Shown: positions 30,300 to 41,515, counted from the first letter of the stretch. The stretch: DNA of 50,000 nt from Cristatella mucedo (GCA_009760855.2 WPIO01000159.1:1-50000), one strand, 5' to 3'. A program made the numbers and translations. The notes: a model not told the origin generated them from the letters alone.

Positions 30300-30689
30300 A
30301 AATCACGCTGCGGTGCCCCGTGGGTATAATGTCTTTTTGGGCTGGAAAACTGCCGAATAATCCTTATTCGCCGAGGCGTGCTGTGGAAAAGCTTATCCCA
30401 GCTTGCACATTCCTGGAGGCGTGTCTATAACCCGGGCTCAAAAAATGCTAGCGCGGAAGGCTTTACAAAACTTTCTTTGTAACACGGTTTTCATAGTGAC
30501 TAATCTGTCTGTCTTTGCACCCTGCGCAATCTTCTTCGGTGGCTTTTACACCGACATAAAATGAATTAGTGATCCAGATATCTCATCAGTGTAGACTTAT
30601 TAGTAAGTCTGGTCTGTCCATTTCTACCTGACTGTTCCTTAAGTGCTTAATTTATGAAATTGTCTTTCTTTGCATTGGCAGGCATCATC
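30300..30689. other. Intergenic, nothing recognised
   Basis: No feature is supported here. Confidence 0.4.
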
Positions 30690-30951
30690 CAAGTACCCAT
30701 ATTTGCATGCGGTCATTGTTCAACACTTGCCTCACAGTTTGCGAGGAGGACTGTGTGCTTATACGTGCTGACACTGTGCATGCTGCTGTCACTAACTACA
30801 CTTGCATGCTGACCCTGTGCATGTCACCCCTAACCATGTTATTACTGTCGTTATCAGGCACGATACCACTCACCATTCCATCGTGTTTCCTTTGCAGCAA
30901 ATGTAAAGCATCTAGAAAGAGATTGAGTTTTCTTGGGGCGCTTTATCACGT

Positions 30952-30987
<36 letters not shown>
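30690..30987 (+). repeat. LINE family A 3' UTR copy with (ATT)n tail
   Basis: It holds the GTGCTGACACTGTGCATGCT block, the ACCCCTAACCATG block, then GAGATTGAGTTTTCTTGGGG (30,919-30,938) and (ATT)n. The last block is 18/20 identical to the SINE-A tail at 957-976. Confidence 0.88.
30953..30987. repeat. (ATT)n microsatellite tail
   Basis: About eleven ATT units end the LINE A copy. Confidence 0.95.
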
Positions 30988-30988
<1 letters not shown>

Positions 30989-31751
30989 GCAAGCCTTGGC
31001 AGCACATTTCCTCCCACGCCCCACCGCCTTGCCTACCAACCGCGTGCTGCAGCAAAAAACTCCTGGAGCCTAGAGACGGCTTGTGGCGACTGCTATCCGC
31101 CGGGCTTGCTGTGTCTTGTTGTAATAGACAGCTTACCACCGGCAATCGGCTTAGCTTGGTCGGGCTCGGCAGCTTTAAAAATATTGGAACGCTTCGAACT
31201 CAAGGGACAGAACTCGCAGCACTGTCGGATGCCAGCGAGACCCTTCGACGGCGACAGAGCGGGGGGGGGGAATTCCCGCGCCAGCTGTCGACGGCCCACT
31301 TGCTGCCCCCTTGACCCCGAGCACCGACCCACATGAGCAGTTAAACGAGGGCATTTTATATGGGGCGCCCCGGTGCTGACTTGCGCAAGCCACGCAGGCT
31401 GACCAAGTTGACCGCTCGTTCGCCCAGAGAAATAAACATCCTCGTTTTTCCCTCGCGAGAGACTTTCTCCGCATCGACCTTCGCACGCGCATTGGCTTTG
31501 GCCGTCGGCTTTTCGTGCTCAGCCCCGATGTCCTCCCGACTTCCTGGGAAGACCTCAACCATTTTAAGGCTATTTATAAGTGGTAGGGAGCTGACGCGCG
31601 GGGAAAAATCCGTCCCGGACGTAAGTCGGCACCGAGTTAGTACTGCAAGCGGCATCAAGCAAGCCAAGCCCATTAATGAAGCTTTGGAGTTTTAGTGCAA
31701 CCAATGAATCGATGTGCGCCTACCGCGTGGGGCGCCCACACAGAGTTAACT
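30988..31751. other. Intergenic GC-richer stretch, nothing recognised
   Basis: Overlapping ORFs of 100-130 codons occur on both strands at 31,090-31,700 without domain or splice support. A poly-G run lies at 31,261-31,270. Confidence 0.4.
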
Positions 31752-31888
31752 ACCGTCTGGTTTGGCCCGTGGGTGCTTGCCCCGACCACGGTGTGGCCGA
31801 GGTCTTTTGTTCGACCCCCGTGGCTTATGTGAAGCCCCTGAATAGAGATTAAGTTCTTTTAGGGAGCTATAAAAATTAATTATATGTT
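31752..31888 (+). repeat. SINE-A copy, diverged
   Basis: CTGGTTTGGCCCGTGGGTGC, CTTGCCCCGACCACGG, then CCTGAATAGAGATTAAGTTC and an AT-rich end. It lies about 680 bp upstream of the importin-alpha start. Confidence 0.8.
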
Positions 31889-32563
31889 ACATATCTCCGA
31901 CGGCAGTTACAGAGAGCCACACGCGAGAGTCTAGGGAATCCCGACCGCGAGGATGGATTCCACTTCCGCGTCCCTTAAGTTTCTCCGAAATTTTGAGTAA
32001 ATACCTAATAATAAACTTTAAATAATTAACATATAGTAATTGATAGGTTAAGGGTAAAAAATCAAGCCGAGTAGGTATGCCCTTAACCGCTGTTCGGCGC
32101 CGCTCATTCTAGCCTCGTTCTAAGTGCGAGCGTGGATTTGAATACCCTTGAGGTGAGTCCGGAATATAGACGGCGTACGCTATTTCTTCGTCCTCCCTAG
32201 TATGTAGCATGTTCGTTTCGCATCTCATAAACGAAGGCATTTAGTCAGGTGCTATCGTGCAGTTTTTAGAGTTTGGGCCTGCGGTCTTTGGTTAGGGTGA
32301 AAGTCGTTTGGCTTCTCCGTCGTTGCTTGACCGCGCTGCTATCGCATGCTGGCGAAAAACCATCGAGAGTTCTTGTTATATAGTATTCGGTTTAAGTTTG
32401 CCTGAAAGGTTATTTTGAATAGCAAATCTTGCGCCTCTGCGTTCAGGGTTAGCTTTCTCAGAGCTTACAGTCTGGCCCTCTGGACCAGCTGACCCGATTC
32501 GCCATCCGTTGACGACACGGTTTCGTTCTAGCTTTGCCAACGTTTGAGGCTTGCTGCTGTACG
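31889..32563 (+). promoter_or_regulatory. 5' flank / 5' UTR of importin alpha
   Basis: This is the region between the SINE and the start codon. No TATA box is recognised at a credible place. The transcription start cannot be fixed from sequence. Confidence 0.3.
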
Positions 32564-32629
32564 ATGCCTACCGAAACTTCCGAGAATGTACGAATTAAAA
32601 TATACAAGAATAAAGGAAAAGATACCGAA
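32564..32629 (+). CDS. KPNA2-like: Importin alpha exon 1 (start, first half of IBB)
   Basis: Twenty-two codons, [20 protein letters not shown] then TE, and donor gtaagt. The basic [11 protein letters not shown] is the N-terminal half of the IBB. An upstream in-frame ATG at 32,534 would add ten residues unlike the family, so 32,564 is preferred. Confidence 0.92.
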
Positions 32630-35600
32630 GTAAGTTGGCCATTTTGTCTGTGGCAGCTCCGCAGGCTACTCGCTCAGCGAAGCGTGCGTGCTGACACTGC
32701 GCATGCTGCCACTCACCACGCTTGCATGCTGACCCTATGCGTGTCCCCTAACCATGTTTATCAAGCAGAATACCACTCACCATTCGATCGTGTTTGCAGC
32801 AAATGTAAAGCGCCTAGAAAGGAATTGCGCTCACTGAGGGCGCTTTATCAGGTGTATTATTATTATAGTCTATCAAAACTAAAATTATACGAAGCATTAG
32901 GAGATATTATTGACAGCCCAAAAAGAAACGCATAGGCTGTTGGTGTGAAGTGTGGCGTTTGGTAGGGGGGAGTGCAGCACTAGTCAGTCTCCGAATTTGA
33001 ATCCCACAGAGCAACTGTGGAGCATTATCGACTGGCGGCTGTGTTTTCGGCCTAAACGAGTACCAACCTTTTCAGTAAAACACGGGTTCTGTGAAATGGG
33101 CTATAGTAGAAAGGGCAGTGCAGAAGCTGGCAGCTAGGGCAGATAAGGTGTGGTTCATAAAGAATACTGTTAGGAAGGCATCACACACTAAAAGCGTACA
33201 CACCAACAGCACGTGTTGGTTATTTGGTATGTCATTGGATATTTTCACATAGCTTGGGTATACCTGGCATCGATGAAAACCCTCTTATTACCCTAACTAG
33301 TTTACAGCCACGGCAGTGGTGGCCATACTGCAAGTTTTTTTTTTGTTCCTGAGCATGTGTACCTTCAAATGGCAAACGGTCGACCGCTTTTGCTGCCGTT
33401 GCGAATTGCTTACGTTGTTAGGCTTGAAGGGCCTATGCTGCCGTGGGAATCGCATAGCAGCCCAATTTATAAAAAAAAAAATTGGCTCGAGTAGCCAGAT
33501 TTGCTTTTCTGCAGCATTATAGTGATACAGTGGGCTTCACTCATGAATGCATGCCCGTGCACATAGGAGCTGAGAAGGAAGCGGACGGATCTCTCGATTG
33601 AGCTCCGAAAAGCCAAGAAAGATGAACAGCTTCTCAAAAAGCGGAATGTCACGACCGATGCTCTCTCGCCCGTTAGTCCTCTTCAGGAAATGCAGCAGGT
33701 ATGTGAAGAGCAAGGTGTGCGAGCTTACACTTCATTTGCTCTGCCCTCTTTCTAATCAGCTCGCCAATAACCTTGCAGAATGTACAGCAGGAAGTATTCA
33801 CCATGCAAGAGATTGCAGCTGGGTTGTTCAGCAGCGATGCTGGCTGCCAGCTAGCTGCTGCCCAAGGTGCTCGAAAAATACTTTCTAAGCAAAGGAACCC
33901 ACCAATCCAGGACTTTATCGATGGCAATCTGTTGCTACCGTTAGTGCAGTTCCTTGATGCCGACGACAAGTAAGGCTCTGTCTGCTGTGCCTTGTTTTGT
34001 CAATGTCTTCGGTATATTGTGCATAGTAGCCTCACAAACTGACTTTCCTTGTTGAAGACCAGACCTTCAATTTGAAGCTGCGTGGGCACTCACCAACATT
34101 GCTTCGGGGAGCTCTGATCAGACACGTGCTGTGGTACAGTCTGGTGCTGCGGCCAAGTTCATCAAGCTTTTGTCGTCTTCACATGCTACTGTGTCTGAGC
34201 AAGCTGTCTGGGCAATTGGCAACATTGCTGGTGATGGACCCGAGCTTCGGGATTATTTAATTGAAAATGGCGTCATACCGCCTCTTGTTGCACTTGTCAC
34301 ACCGAATGCCAAGGTTCGTCTCGATGTGTAAACGTGTTTACAGCTGCATTTTTCTGGCTTTTAGTATTTGTTTGATATCCTAGGGCCTAGATTTTTCATT
34401 GTAGGATCCATTCCTTCAGAACATTGCGTGGACAATATCTAACCTGTGTCGAAACAAAAACCCCCCTCCGTCAGAGAGTGCCGTGAGGCAGTGTTTGCCT
34501 ACTCTCTCAGCACTTCTTCACAAAAATGAAACTGCTATTCTTTGTGATACTTGTTGGGCCTTCTGCTACCTGACTGATGGAGTCAACGAGCGAATCCAGC
34601 TGATTGTTGATGCAGGTAGTGCTCGGGTTGATTTGCATTGTCTGTTGTGCTACCCATTGCACGTGATGGTGGTGTCATACCAAGTTCTCTGTTAACAGGT
34701 GTAGTCCCTAGGCTGACCGAACTGCTGAGGAGTGAGCATTCCTCTGTTGTCACCCCTGCATTACGAGCAGTAGGAAATATCGTCACAGGCAGTGATGTGC
34801 AGACCCAGTCTGTCATTGATTCTCCGGGCACCCTACAGGCATTCCATGCACTATTGTCCCACGAGAAAAGCACCATTCAAAAAGAAGCAGCCTGGGCCCT
34901 GTCTAATATGACGGCTGGGAACGTTGCTCAGATACAAAGTGTAATCGATGCTCAACTGATTCCTGATGTTATCGAGTTAATAAAAACGGTAAGTATACAT
35001 GCGTGTCTGTATGTGGTGGAGTTTGCTTGACGGTGTTCTTGAATGTGCATATCTTGAGGATGTTGTTTTAGGGTGACTACAGGAGTAAAAAGGAAGCAGC
35101 TTGGGTGTTGGCCAACCTCACCACTGGTGGCAATGTGGAGCAAGTCAGCTACATTGTTAATTGTGGGGCTCTGCCCTGTTTGTGCGATCTGCTTCTTGTA
35201 AATGATTCAAAGGTCGTCTTGGTTACCCTCGATGCTTTGAAAAACATTCTATCGGTAAGTTGTGTGATTAACTGCTGTTAATTGCTAACTGCTCGAAATC
35301 AATGTGTCATTTTCCAGAGTGACCTCTCGTTAGACGACCACATCAGCTCATCAGTCAAGTCTGCCTACTTTCAGCTACATAACATTGCTAAAATTCGGGC
35401 TTGTTTAGATAAGGATACCACGTCCAAGTTGGTCCATGCATTCGTGACATCCCGTCTCGACCTCTGCAACTCACTGCTTACTGGCCTACCAGCATGTGCG
35501 ATCAGGCGATTGCAGCTGGTGCAAAACTCTGCAGCTATGCTTGTCTGTCGTGAGCGTCGCAGTTGCCACATTACTCCACTTCTCGCCGACCTGCACTGGC

Positions 35601-37843
35601 TACCAGTCAAGCAACGGATTGACTTCAAGGTTTTGTCGCTCACTTTTAGGTCCCTTAATTCTTTGGCTCTAGCCTCAGATCTACTCCCTCACCAGGCCAA
35701 ACATCGTACCACCTGCTTTTCGTAATCCAATAGTTTACCAATACCTCGTACAAACCTCAAATTCTTCGGAGACCGTGCATTTAGTTCGTATGCTCCCAAA
35801 GCCTGGAACTCACTCCCAACTTGTGTCACGACATCCCCTGACTTGACCCATTTAAAAAGAACTTAAAAACACCTATTTAGGACAGCATTTAGTGGGTCCC
35901 TGTGATTCGTCCTCGATGTGCTTATGCGTGCTGCCACTGTGCATGCTGCCACTAACCACATTTGCATGCTGACCCTGTGCATGTCACCCCTAACCATGTA
36001 ATTCGTGTTGTTTATCAAGCATGATATTACTCAAGATTCAATCGCATTTCCCTTTGCAGCAAATGTAAAGCACCTAGAAAGAGATTGAGTTATCTGAGGG
36101 CGCTTTATCAAGAGCATTATTATTATCGATAGTCGATATTTTACGTTGCTTATACACTGAGGCAAAGAGGCTTTTCAAATACCATACGTTCAATCGATGT
36201 ACAGATAAACGCCCTGTATTATGAATGTGCATCCTGAAATAGCTTTTAGAATCACGGGGTTGTATATTTATTTGATTTTTACTGTATTTTGTGAGCAGCA
36301 TTTTTCTAGCATGGAAATACTTCCGTTGGACGTATATCTTACTTGACATTTAAAGCTAAGCCTAAAACCCATTTGTCCCTAACAACATCGTCGTCTTAGT
36401 GAGTTATCCGAGATGCTTGTGCATGCTGCAATTGTGTTATTGTCACCAGTGAGCTCATGTGCTTCTTTTTTAGCCTGAGTGAAACATCGGGAAAGAAATT
36501 AGTGCTCATGGGGCATTCAAAAAGTACATTCTTTTTGCGTGCCTATTCTGCCATCTTGTTGGTTTCTGTAAATTTGTAATGGCTAAGCCATGCAGGACTT
36601 CGCCCTGCTGTTGAGTTCAGTGAGAGTAGCTTTTTTCTAAATAGAAAAAAAAAACGGTAACCTAGTTTCCTGTGTGCGTTGGCTTTTTGGGAACACATCG
36701 TATCGAAAAGTATGCCAACATTTACCATATTTGTCTCGACCAATGTAAAGGTGGCAAGCAGCTGCCACTGGTGGCGATACTTGCTCTGGTTGATTTATTT
36801 GCTGCCTATTAATGTAAGCCATATTTTTATATCCATAATAATTCGTGTTACCGGACATGGTACTCATTCACATGCTATGCGTATTCCTTTGTTTCTTTTA
36901 AAAGTTAGATTTTTCTGGACCCTTATAATAAGTCCCCAAAAAATCGAAGACCACTTTTCCTTACTGTTAGAGACGGTGTACCATATTTTGCATTTGTTAT
37001 AGGCTGCCTTGCTGGAACTATATTCGCATGTTACAAGTATTAAACCTGACGCGATGTGATTGGTTTTACTTGCAAAAAGTATCAAATTGAATTGTGATCC
37101 TTAGCGACCAAATACTCGATTTGAAGTTCTTTTTAGTCCGACTCGGTTCTTAAATGGTGATCTCATGCATAAATCTTCTCATAAACCCCGTAGCATATGT
37201 TTTCATATAGGCCATCGTAGAGGTAAATTTAATTCATTTATCTCGCGCCCTAGGAGAACCTAATCTCTAGTCAGGCACTTCATATGTGCCACAGGGCTCG
37301 AGCACACTGCCTCGGCCAGACCTTAATCGGGGCCAGCACCTTAACCACTGGGCCAAACCAGGTGATTTCTCAAAAGTTGTGCTGTTAGTCGGTTGTTTCG
37401 GAACTGCCATAACTGGCCAATTGTTTTTGCTTACTTTATTTTAGCTTCTATCTTTACTTGTGATGTGCAGCTGTTTTAACTTGAACATACTTTGTTTTGG
37501 GAAAATGAATTACTTTTGAAGTTTTTTGTACTTGCTCGGCAATAACTTTTCATTGTCACGTGCATATCCTAACCATAAGTGTCCTGACTTTTAGGCTGCC
37601 GGCAAAGTGGGCTGTCAGACTCGCGTGTGTGAGCTGATAGAAGAGGCCGGTGGCTTGGATAAACTGGAATCTTTGCAAGAGCATGAGAATGAGGATATTT
37701 ATAAAGAGGCAGTCAGCTTTATTGACAAATACTTCTCTGATTACGGCGATGACGAGGACCAGTCTGTTATCCCTACAGTTACTGCCAATGGAGATGGCTT
37801 TGAATTCAATCAAAGTGCAACTTCAAGTGGTATCAATTTCTAA
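32564..37843 (+). CDS. KPNA2-like: Importin subunit alpha, complete, eight exons, 525 aa
   Basis: This is a nuclear import adaptor: it binds classical NLS cargo through ARM repeats and importin beta through its IBB domain. Exons are 32564-32629, 33567-33698, 33779-33969, 34058-34313, 34405-34615, 34699-34988, 35072-35254 and 37595-37843. All phases agree (0,0,2,0,1,0,0), and the sum is 525 codons plus TAA, the usual family length. The IBB (residues about 10-60) has [11 protein letters not shown], then [23 protein letters not shown] repeats carry the expected helix motifs [71 protein letters not shown] and [12 protein letters not shown]. The C-terminus [18 protein letters not shown], then an acidic [15 protein letters not shown] and a GINF end, looks most like the KPNA2/Rch1 (alpha-1) group. 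Introns of 80-90 bp are mixed with two long repeat-bearing ones (introns 1 and 7). No break or missing domain is seen. Confidence 0.95.
32684..32867 (+). repeat. LINE family A 3' end in importin intron 1
   Basis: GTGCTGACACTGCGCATGCT ... AAATGTAAAGCGCCTAGAAA ... GAGGGCGCTTTATCAGGTGT then ATTATTATT. It is a 3' fragment in the gene's orientation. Confidence 0.85.
32936..33210 (+). pseudogene. IS630/Tc1-type transposase 3' relic with 12-bp flanking inverted repeat
   Basis: The frame at about 32,978-33,060 reads [19 protein letters not shown], the C-terminal DDE/D signature (SPDLNPIEnLW). The piece is bracketed by GCTGTTGGTGTG (32,936-32,947) and its perfect reverse complement (33,199-33,210). 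Little else of the transposase remains. Confidence 0.62.
33567..33698 (+). CDS. KPNA2-like: Importin alpha exon 2 (rest of IBB)
   Basis: The acceptor is cacatag and the donor is CAG|gtatgt. Forty-four codons: [28 protein letters not shown], then a Ser/Thr linker. It includes the RRKR cluster that contacts importin beta. Confidence 0.94.
33779..33969 (+). CDS. KPNA2-like: Importin alpha exon 3 (ARM 1)
   Basis: The acceptor is ccttgcag and the donor is AA|gtaagg. It contains [37 protein letters not shown] and [12 protein letters not shown]. It ends with two nt (AA), completed by A in exon 4. Confidence 0.95.
34058..34313 (+). CDS. KPNA2-like: Importin alpha exon 4 (ARM 2-3)
   Basis: The acceptor is ttgttgaag and the donor is AAG|gttcgt (non-optimal). 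It contains [40 protein letters not shown] and [15 protein letters not shown]. The Trp/Asn pairs of the major NLS groove are present. Confidence 0.95.
34405..34615 (+). CDS. KPNA2-like: Importin alpha exon 5 (ARM 4-5)
   Basis: The acceptor is cattgtag and the donor is GCAG|gtagtg. It contains [39 protein letters not shown] and [18 protein letters not shown]. It ends in phase 1. Confidence 0.95.
34699..34988 (+). CDS. KPNA2-like: Importin alpha exon 6 (ARM 6-7)
   Basis: The acceptor is tgttaacag and the donor is ACG|gtaagt. It contains [40 protein letters not shown] and [20 protein letters not shown]. The first two nt complete Gly. Confidence 0.95.
35072..35254 (+). CDS. KPNA2-like: Importin alpha exon 7 (ARM 8-9)
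   Basis: The acceptor is tgttttag and the donor is TCG|gtaagt. It contains [40 protein letters not shown] and [14 protein letters not shown], and is phase 0 at both ends. Minor NLS-site ARM repeats. Confidence 0.95.
35290..36126 (+). repeat. LINE family A copy in importin intron 7, gene orientation
   Basis: It begins within about 35 nt of the exon 7 donor with RT sequence [38 protein letters not shown] and [13 protein letters not shown], then the full 3' UTR, terminal hairpin and a short ATTATTATTAT tail. A frameshift and a stop break the RT near 35,725. Confidence 0.9.
36127..37227. other. Importin intron 7, AT-rich, nothing recognised
   Basis: No coding or repeat signal is recognised. Confidence 0.45.
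37228..37370 (-). repeat. SINE-A copy in importin intron 7, antisense
   Basis: TTAATTCATTTATCTCGCGC ... GAGAACCTAATCTCT ... CAGGGCTCGAGCAC ... GCACCTTAACCACTGGGCCA AACCAGG. All SINE-A blocks are present in reverse order. Confidence 0.82.
37595..37843 (+). CDS. KPNA2-like: Importin alpha exon 8 (ARM 10, C-terminal tail, stop)
   Basis: The acceptor is gacttttag. It reads [40 protein letters not shown], then acidic [12 protein letters not shown] and a GINF end before TAA. The acidic tail is the expected CAS/exportin-2 contact region in the family. Confidence 0.95.
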   Translation, partial: AAGKVGCQTRVCELIEEAGGLDKLESLQEHENEDIYKEAVSFIDKYFSDYGDDEDQSVIPTVTANGDGFEFNQSATSSGINF

Positions 37844-38391
37844 CCTACGCACTAAGTGGTTTATCGCTTTGTACGACGACTACATAAAGGTGGTGAAAAT
37901 GTGCAACTGGATGATCGTGTATCATGCTTTGACCTGTGTTAAAGAATAATACAGTAATAGATTGGTGCTCATGTGAGGGAACCTTGTGTTAAAGCTATTC
38001 CAAAGCACACATTCATTCTGTGCCATGAAACCATTTGCCTCCTTGTCAGCTGTGTGTGATTTTAGTTCTTTTTTAGTGCTTGTGTCGACACTTACTCTGC
38101 CTGACTTCGTCAGTCGTGAAATAGGATAATTCAGATTGCCAGATCTTTGACACTTTCTTAATCAGCCTTTCTGTATTTCAGATCTTGCAGCCAGTCAATA
38201 ACGACGGCAAACTGGATGCATATAGTGAGTGCAGTCGAAGTTGGTTAACAGCCAATTAGTGCATGCAACAACTAAACGAAGTATTATATTAGGCCTCCCT
38301 AGCTGCTCAATCGTATGTAGAATAATAAAATACTTATGCAGCATCCTAAAAACGGCAGATAAGCTGGAAAAGAACGTTTAATTATAATTTT
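37844..38391 (+). other. Importin alpha 3' UTR and flank
   Basis: The first canonical AATAAA after the stop is at 38,324-38,329, within AATAATAAAATAC. An earlier variant signal such as AAGAATAATAC near 37,945 is possible. No other feature is seen. Confidence 0.4.
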
Positions 38392-38782
38392 GATGTCGCA
38401 GTTGCCACATCACACCACTTATCGCCGACCTGCACTGGCTCTCAGTCAAGCAACGCATCGACTTCAGCGTTTTGTCGCTCACTGCTAGGTCCTTTCATTC
38501 CTGGGCTCCGGCCTGCCTGTCAGATCTACTTCCCCACCAGGCTAAGCATCGGACCACCCACTTTTCGAAACTGTTTACCTCAATGTACAATTCCTCCTTG
38601 TGACACGTCTTTTATGAACTTATTTGTGCTGACACTGCATGCAGACCCTGTCATGTCACCTCTATGTTGTCTTTCGTTTATCGAGCATTCTATTACTAAC
38701 CATCCGATAATGCTTTCTTCGCAGCAAATGTAAATCGCTTAGAAAGAGATTATTATCTCTTGAGGGTGCTTTGTAAATTGTT
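38392..38782 (+). repeat. LINE family A 3' fragment, diverged
   Basis: GTCGCAGTTGCCACATCACA, CGACCTGCACTGGCTCTC, then the 3' UTR and a weak terminal block AAATGTAAATCGCTTAGAAA. It lies tail to tail next to the minus copy at 38,795. Confidence 0.82.
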
Positions 38783-38794
38783 ACTGTTCTCTTA

Positions 38795-40425
38795 AGTTTC
38801 ATTTTAAATTTGGTCAATGTCGTGGTGGAAGTGGGTTCCAGGCTTTGGAAAATACGAACTAAAGGTACGGTCACCAAAGAATTGAGGTTCGAACGAGGAT
38901 GGGTAAACGATTCCGAAAAGCGACAGCTATAATGCTTAGCCTAATGATGAGTATATCTGATAGGAAGGCTGGAGCCAAAGAATGAAGGGACCTAAAGGTG
39001 ACAAAACCTTGAAGTCGATGCTTGCCACTGCAGGTCAGCTAGGAATGGTGTGATGTGACAACTGCAGCGGTAGACCAGCAAGCAGTCGCACAAATCGAGA
39101 AGGGATGTCATAAATGCATAGAACAGTTTTGATGTAGTATCCCTGACTAATTAAGTCCAATTTATAGCAAATGTAATGTAGCTTGAAAGTAGGCCGACTT
39201 GATTGTGGAGCTCGTGGTCGTCTAATGAAAGGCCACTTTTTAAACGGACATCTAGATTTTGTGCAGCTTCAACGGGAGGTGTGCTGGCAGATCCAATTGT
39301 GAGAATTAACTTTGCCAATTTCTGAATCACAGTTGTTTTACCGTTAGCTAATACGTGGGTTGTTATCGTTTAATTTTAGACAGTTTGCTGCCATCAATGT
39401 GCGGATGTCATCAATACATGCAACAAGGAAGTTGAGAGAATTCAACGTGCTCGAGGGCTGGGAGGGTTCGAAGCATATGTAGAACTGTCATCTGCATAGA
39501 AGTGAGAGCCTAACTTGTGCATGGCAATCACATCGGCAAAAGAGAGAGTATAAACCGTGAAAAGAACGGACCTAGCACCGAGCCCTGAGGTACCCCATAT
39601 TTCAGAGGTACCTCGGATGACCTTCCATTCACATCAATACTCTGGAGTCTCCCACTGAGATATGAATAAACCGTTGCGGTTCAATGCCACTGATGCCCAA
39701 GCGAGATTAGTGGTACGCAAGAAGGACTTGGTTATTGATAGTATAAAAAGCTAAGATCGAGCAAAATAAGCACCGACTTCCTAAGTCTGCATTCCTAAGT
39801 AGGTCGTTATACACCCGAAGCATTGCTGACTGACGGGTGATTTGCTCTAAAAACCAGCCTGGAATTTAGTAGCCAAGTGTTAGTTTTAATATATGATCTC
39901 AGCTAGTCTGTCACGACTCCACTATCTTTGATAAGAACGGCAGCTGAGAGACTGGGCGGAAGTTTTTCTTGGATAAATATTGCTTTCTTGAGTAGGGTCT
40001 CTGACTACCGCCTTTTTGAAATGGGCTGGGACATGACCTGGGGCTAATGACATATTTATGATATTAGTTATGTATGGCAGCAGCAAATCTGTGCATGGTA
40101 GAAGCAGGACAGTGGGAATGAGGTCTAGAGGACTAGCTGTCTTATTTCATTGGGATATGAGCTATAAAGCGAGGTCATTAGTCTCCTTGAAAGTAGACGT
40201 TAAAGTGCGTGGAATTGAAGGCCGGGATTCCAGGTGGTTTGCAGCCAATCTAGAGATGGACTGCTATCTTTTATATCGTGCTGATAACGAAGTTAAAGAT
40301 GTGATTAGCTACATTATCACAAGGATATCTAAGAAAGGAGCAAACCTTGGAGCGGTTGAGACGGTTGATCGTAGACGTCAGCATTTTTGGATTGTGCATC
40401 TGCTGAATCAAAAATGTTTTTTTAT
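38795..40425 (-). repeat. LINE family A copy, longest RT coverage in the window, decayed
   Basis: Transcript order from about 40,100: a region like IINMSLAPGHVPAHFKKAVV, then FRPVSQLPFLSKIVES, SRLGISGIE, RSFHGLYSLF, CFEPSQPSSTLNSLNFLV, IDDIRTLMAANCLKLNDNN, and the C-terminal part down to 38,800. Stops and frameshifts occur throughout. It lacks the 3' UTR and tail. The YADD box is degraded. Confidence 0.75.
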
Positions 40426-40427
40426 AG

Positions 40428-41515
40428 AAAAATGCACTTGATAAAGCGCCCTCAGAGAACTCAATCTCTTTCTAGGCACTTTACATTTGCTGCAAAGGGA
40501 AATGCTATTGAAAGGTGAGTAATATCATGCTTGATAAACAGCATGAATAACATGGTTAGGGGTAACATGCACATGGTCAGCATGCAAATGTGGTTAGTGC
40601 CAGCATGCACAGTGTCAGCACGCATAAGCACATCAAGGACGAATCACGGGGACCTACTAAATGCTGTCCAAAATAGGTGTGCTTTTAAGTTCTTTTTAAG
40701 TGTGGACAAGTCAGGGGATGTTCTGACGCAGGTCGGGAGGGAGTTCCAGGCTTTGGGAGCATACGAACTAAATGCACGGTCTCCCAAGGATTTGAGGTTT
40801 GTACGAGGTATTTCTAGACTGTTGGATTCCGAAAAGCGGGTGGTACGATGCTTGGCCTGGTCGGGGAGTAGATCTGAGAGATAGGCTGGAGCCAAATAAT
40901 GTAGTGACCTAAAAGTGAGAGACAAAGTCTTGAAATCGATCCGTTGCTTGACTGTGCAGGTCGGCGAGAAGTGGTGTGATGTGGCAACTGCGACGCTCAC
41001 GACAGACAAGCCTAGCTGCGGAGTTTTGCACCAGCTGCAATCGCCTGGTCGCACGCTCCGGCAGGCCGGCAAGCTATATAATGTAATGTCTCTCCGTCTG
41101 TAACTCCACAAAGTCATAAAGACCATGTAGGTGTTACGCAGAAGAGTTTTGAATAGCGAACTCACAGCCTAAGCGGCTTTCGGAACGCATTCGGTACCCA
41201 ACAGACTTCACGAAACAAAGAGAAAGTAGGAAGCATAGCAGAGTCAGGAGAGCAGTTGAGGTAGCGAGTAGCATAGAAGTAGCAGCTCAGGACCGCTGAA
41301 AAGGATAAGCCATAGTCGGCAGTAGTAGAGTAGTTGTACAGTGAGTTACAGAAGTCAAGACGGGATGTCACGAATGAATGGACCAACTTAGACGTGAAAT
41401 CCTTATCTAAATAAGCCCGAATTTTAGCGAGGTTATTTAGCTAAAACTAGGCAGATTTTACTTTGGAGCTGATGAGGTCGTCTAACGACAGGTCACTTTG
41501 GAACATGACACTTTG
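40428..41515 (-). repeat. LINE family A copy split by a LINE B insertion
   Basis: The 3' hairpin and UTR run from 40,435. RT continues to 41,074 ([34 protein letters not shown]) and resumes at 41,338 with CAGTGAGTTACAGAAGTC..GGGATGTCACGAATG up to about 41,515. The two parts are adjacent in intact copies (compare 5,680-5,700). Confidence 0.87.
41075..41337 (-). repeat. LINE family B 3' end nested in LINE A
   Basis: It holds the TAATGTCTCTCCGTCTGTAA block, CATAAAGACCATGTAGG, GTTACGCAGAAGAG, the GCATTCGGTACCCAACAGAC block, and ends in GGCAGTAGTAGAGTAG. It matches 15,690-15,940. Confidence 0.87.
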
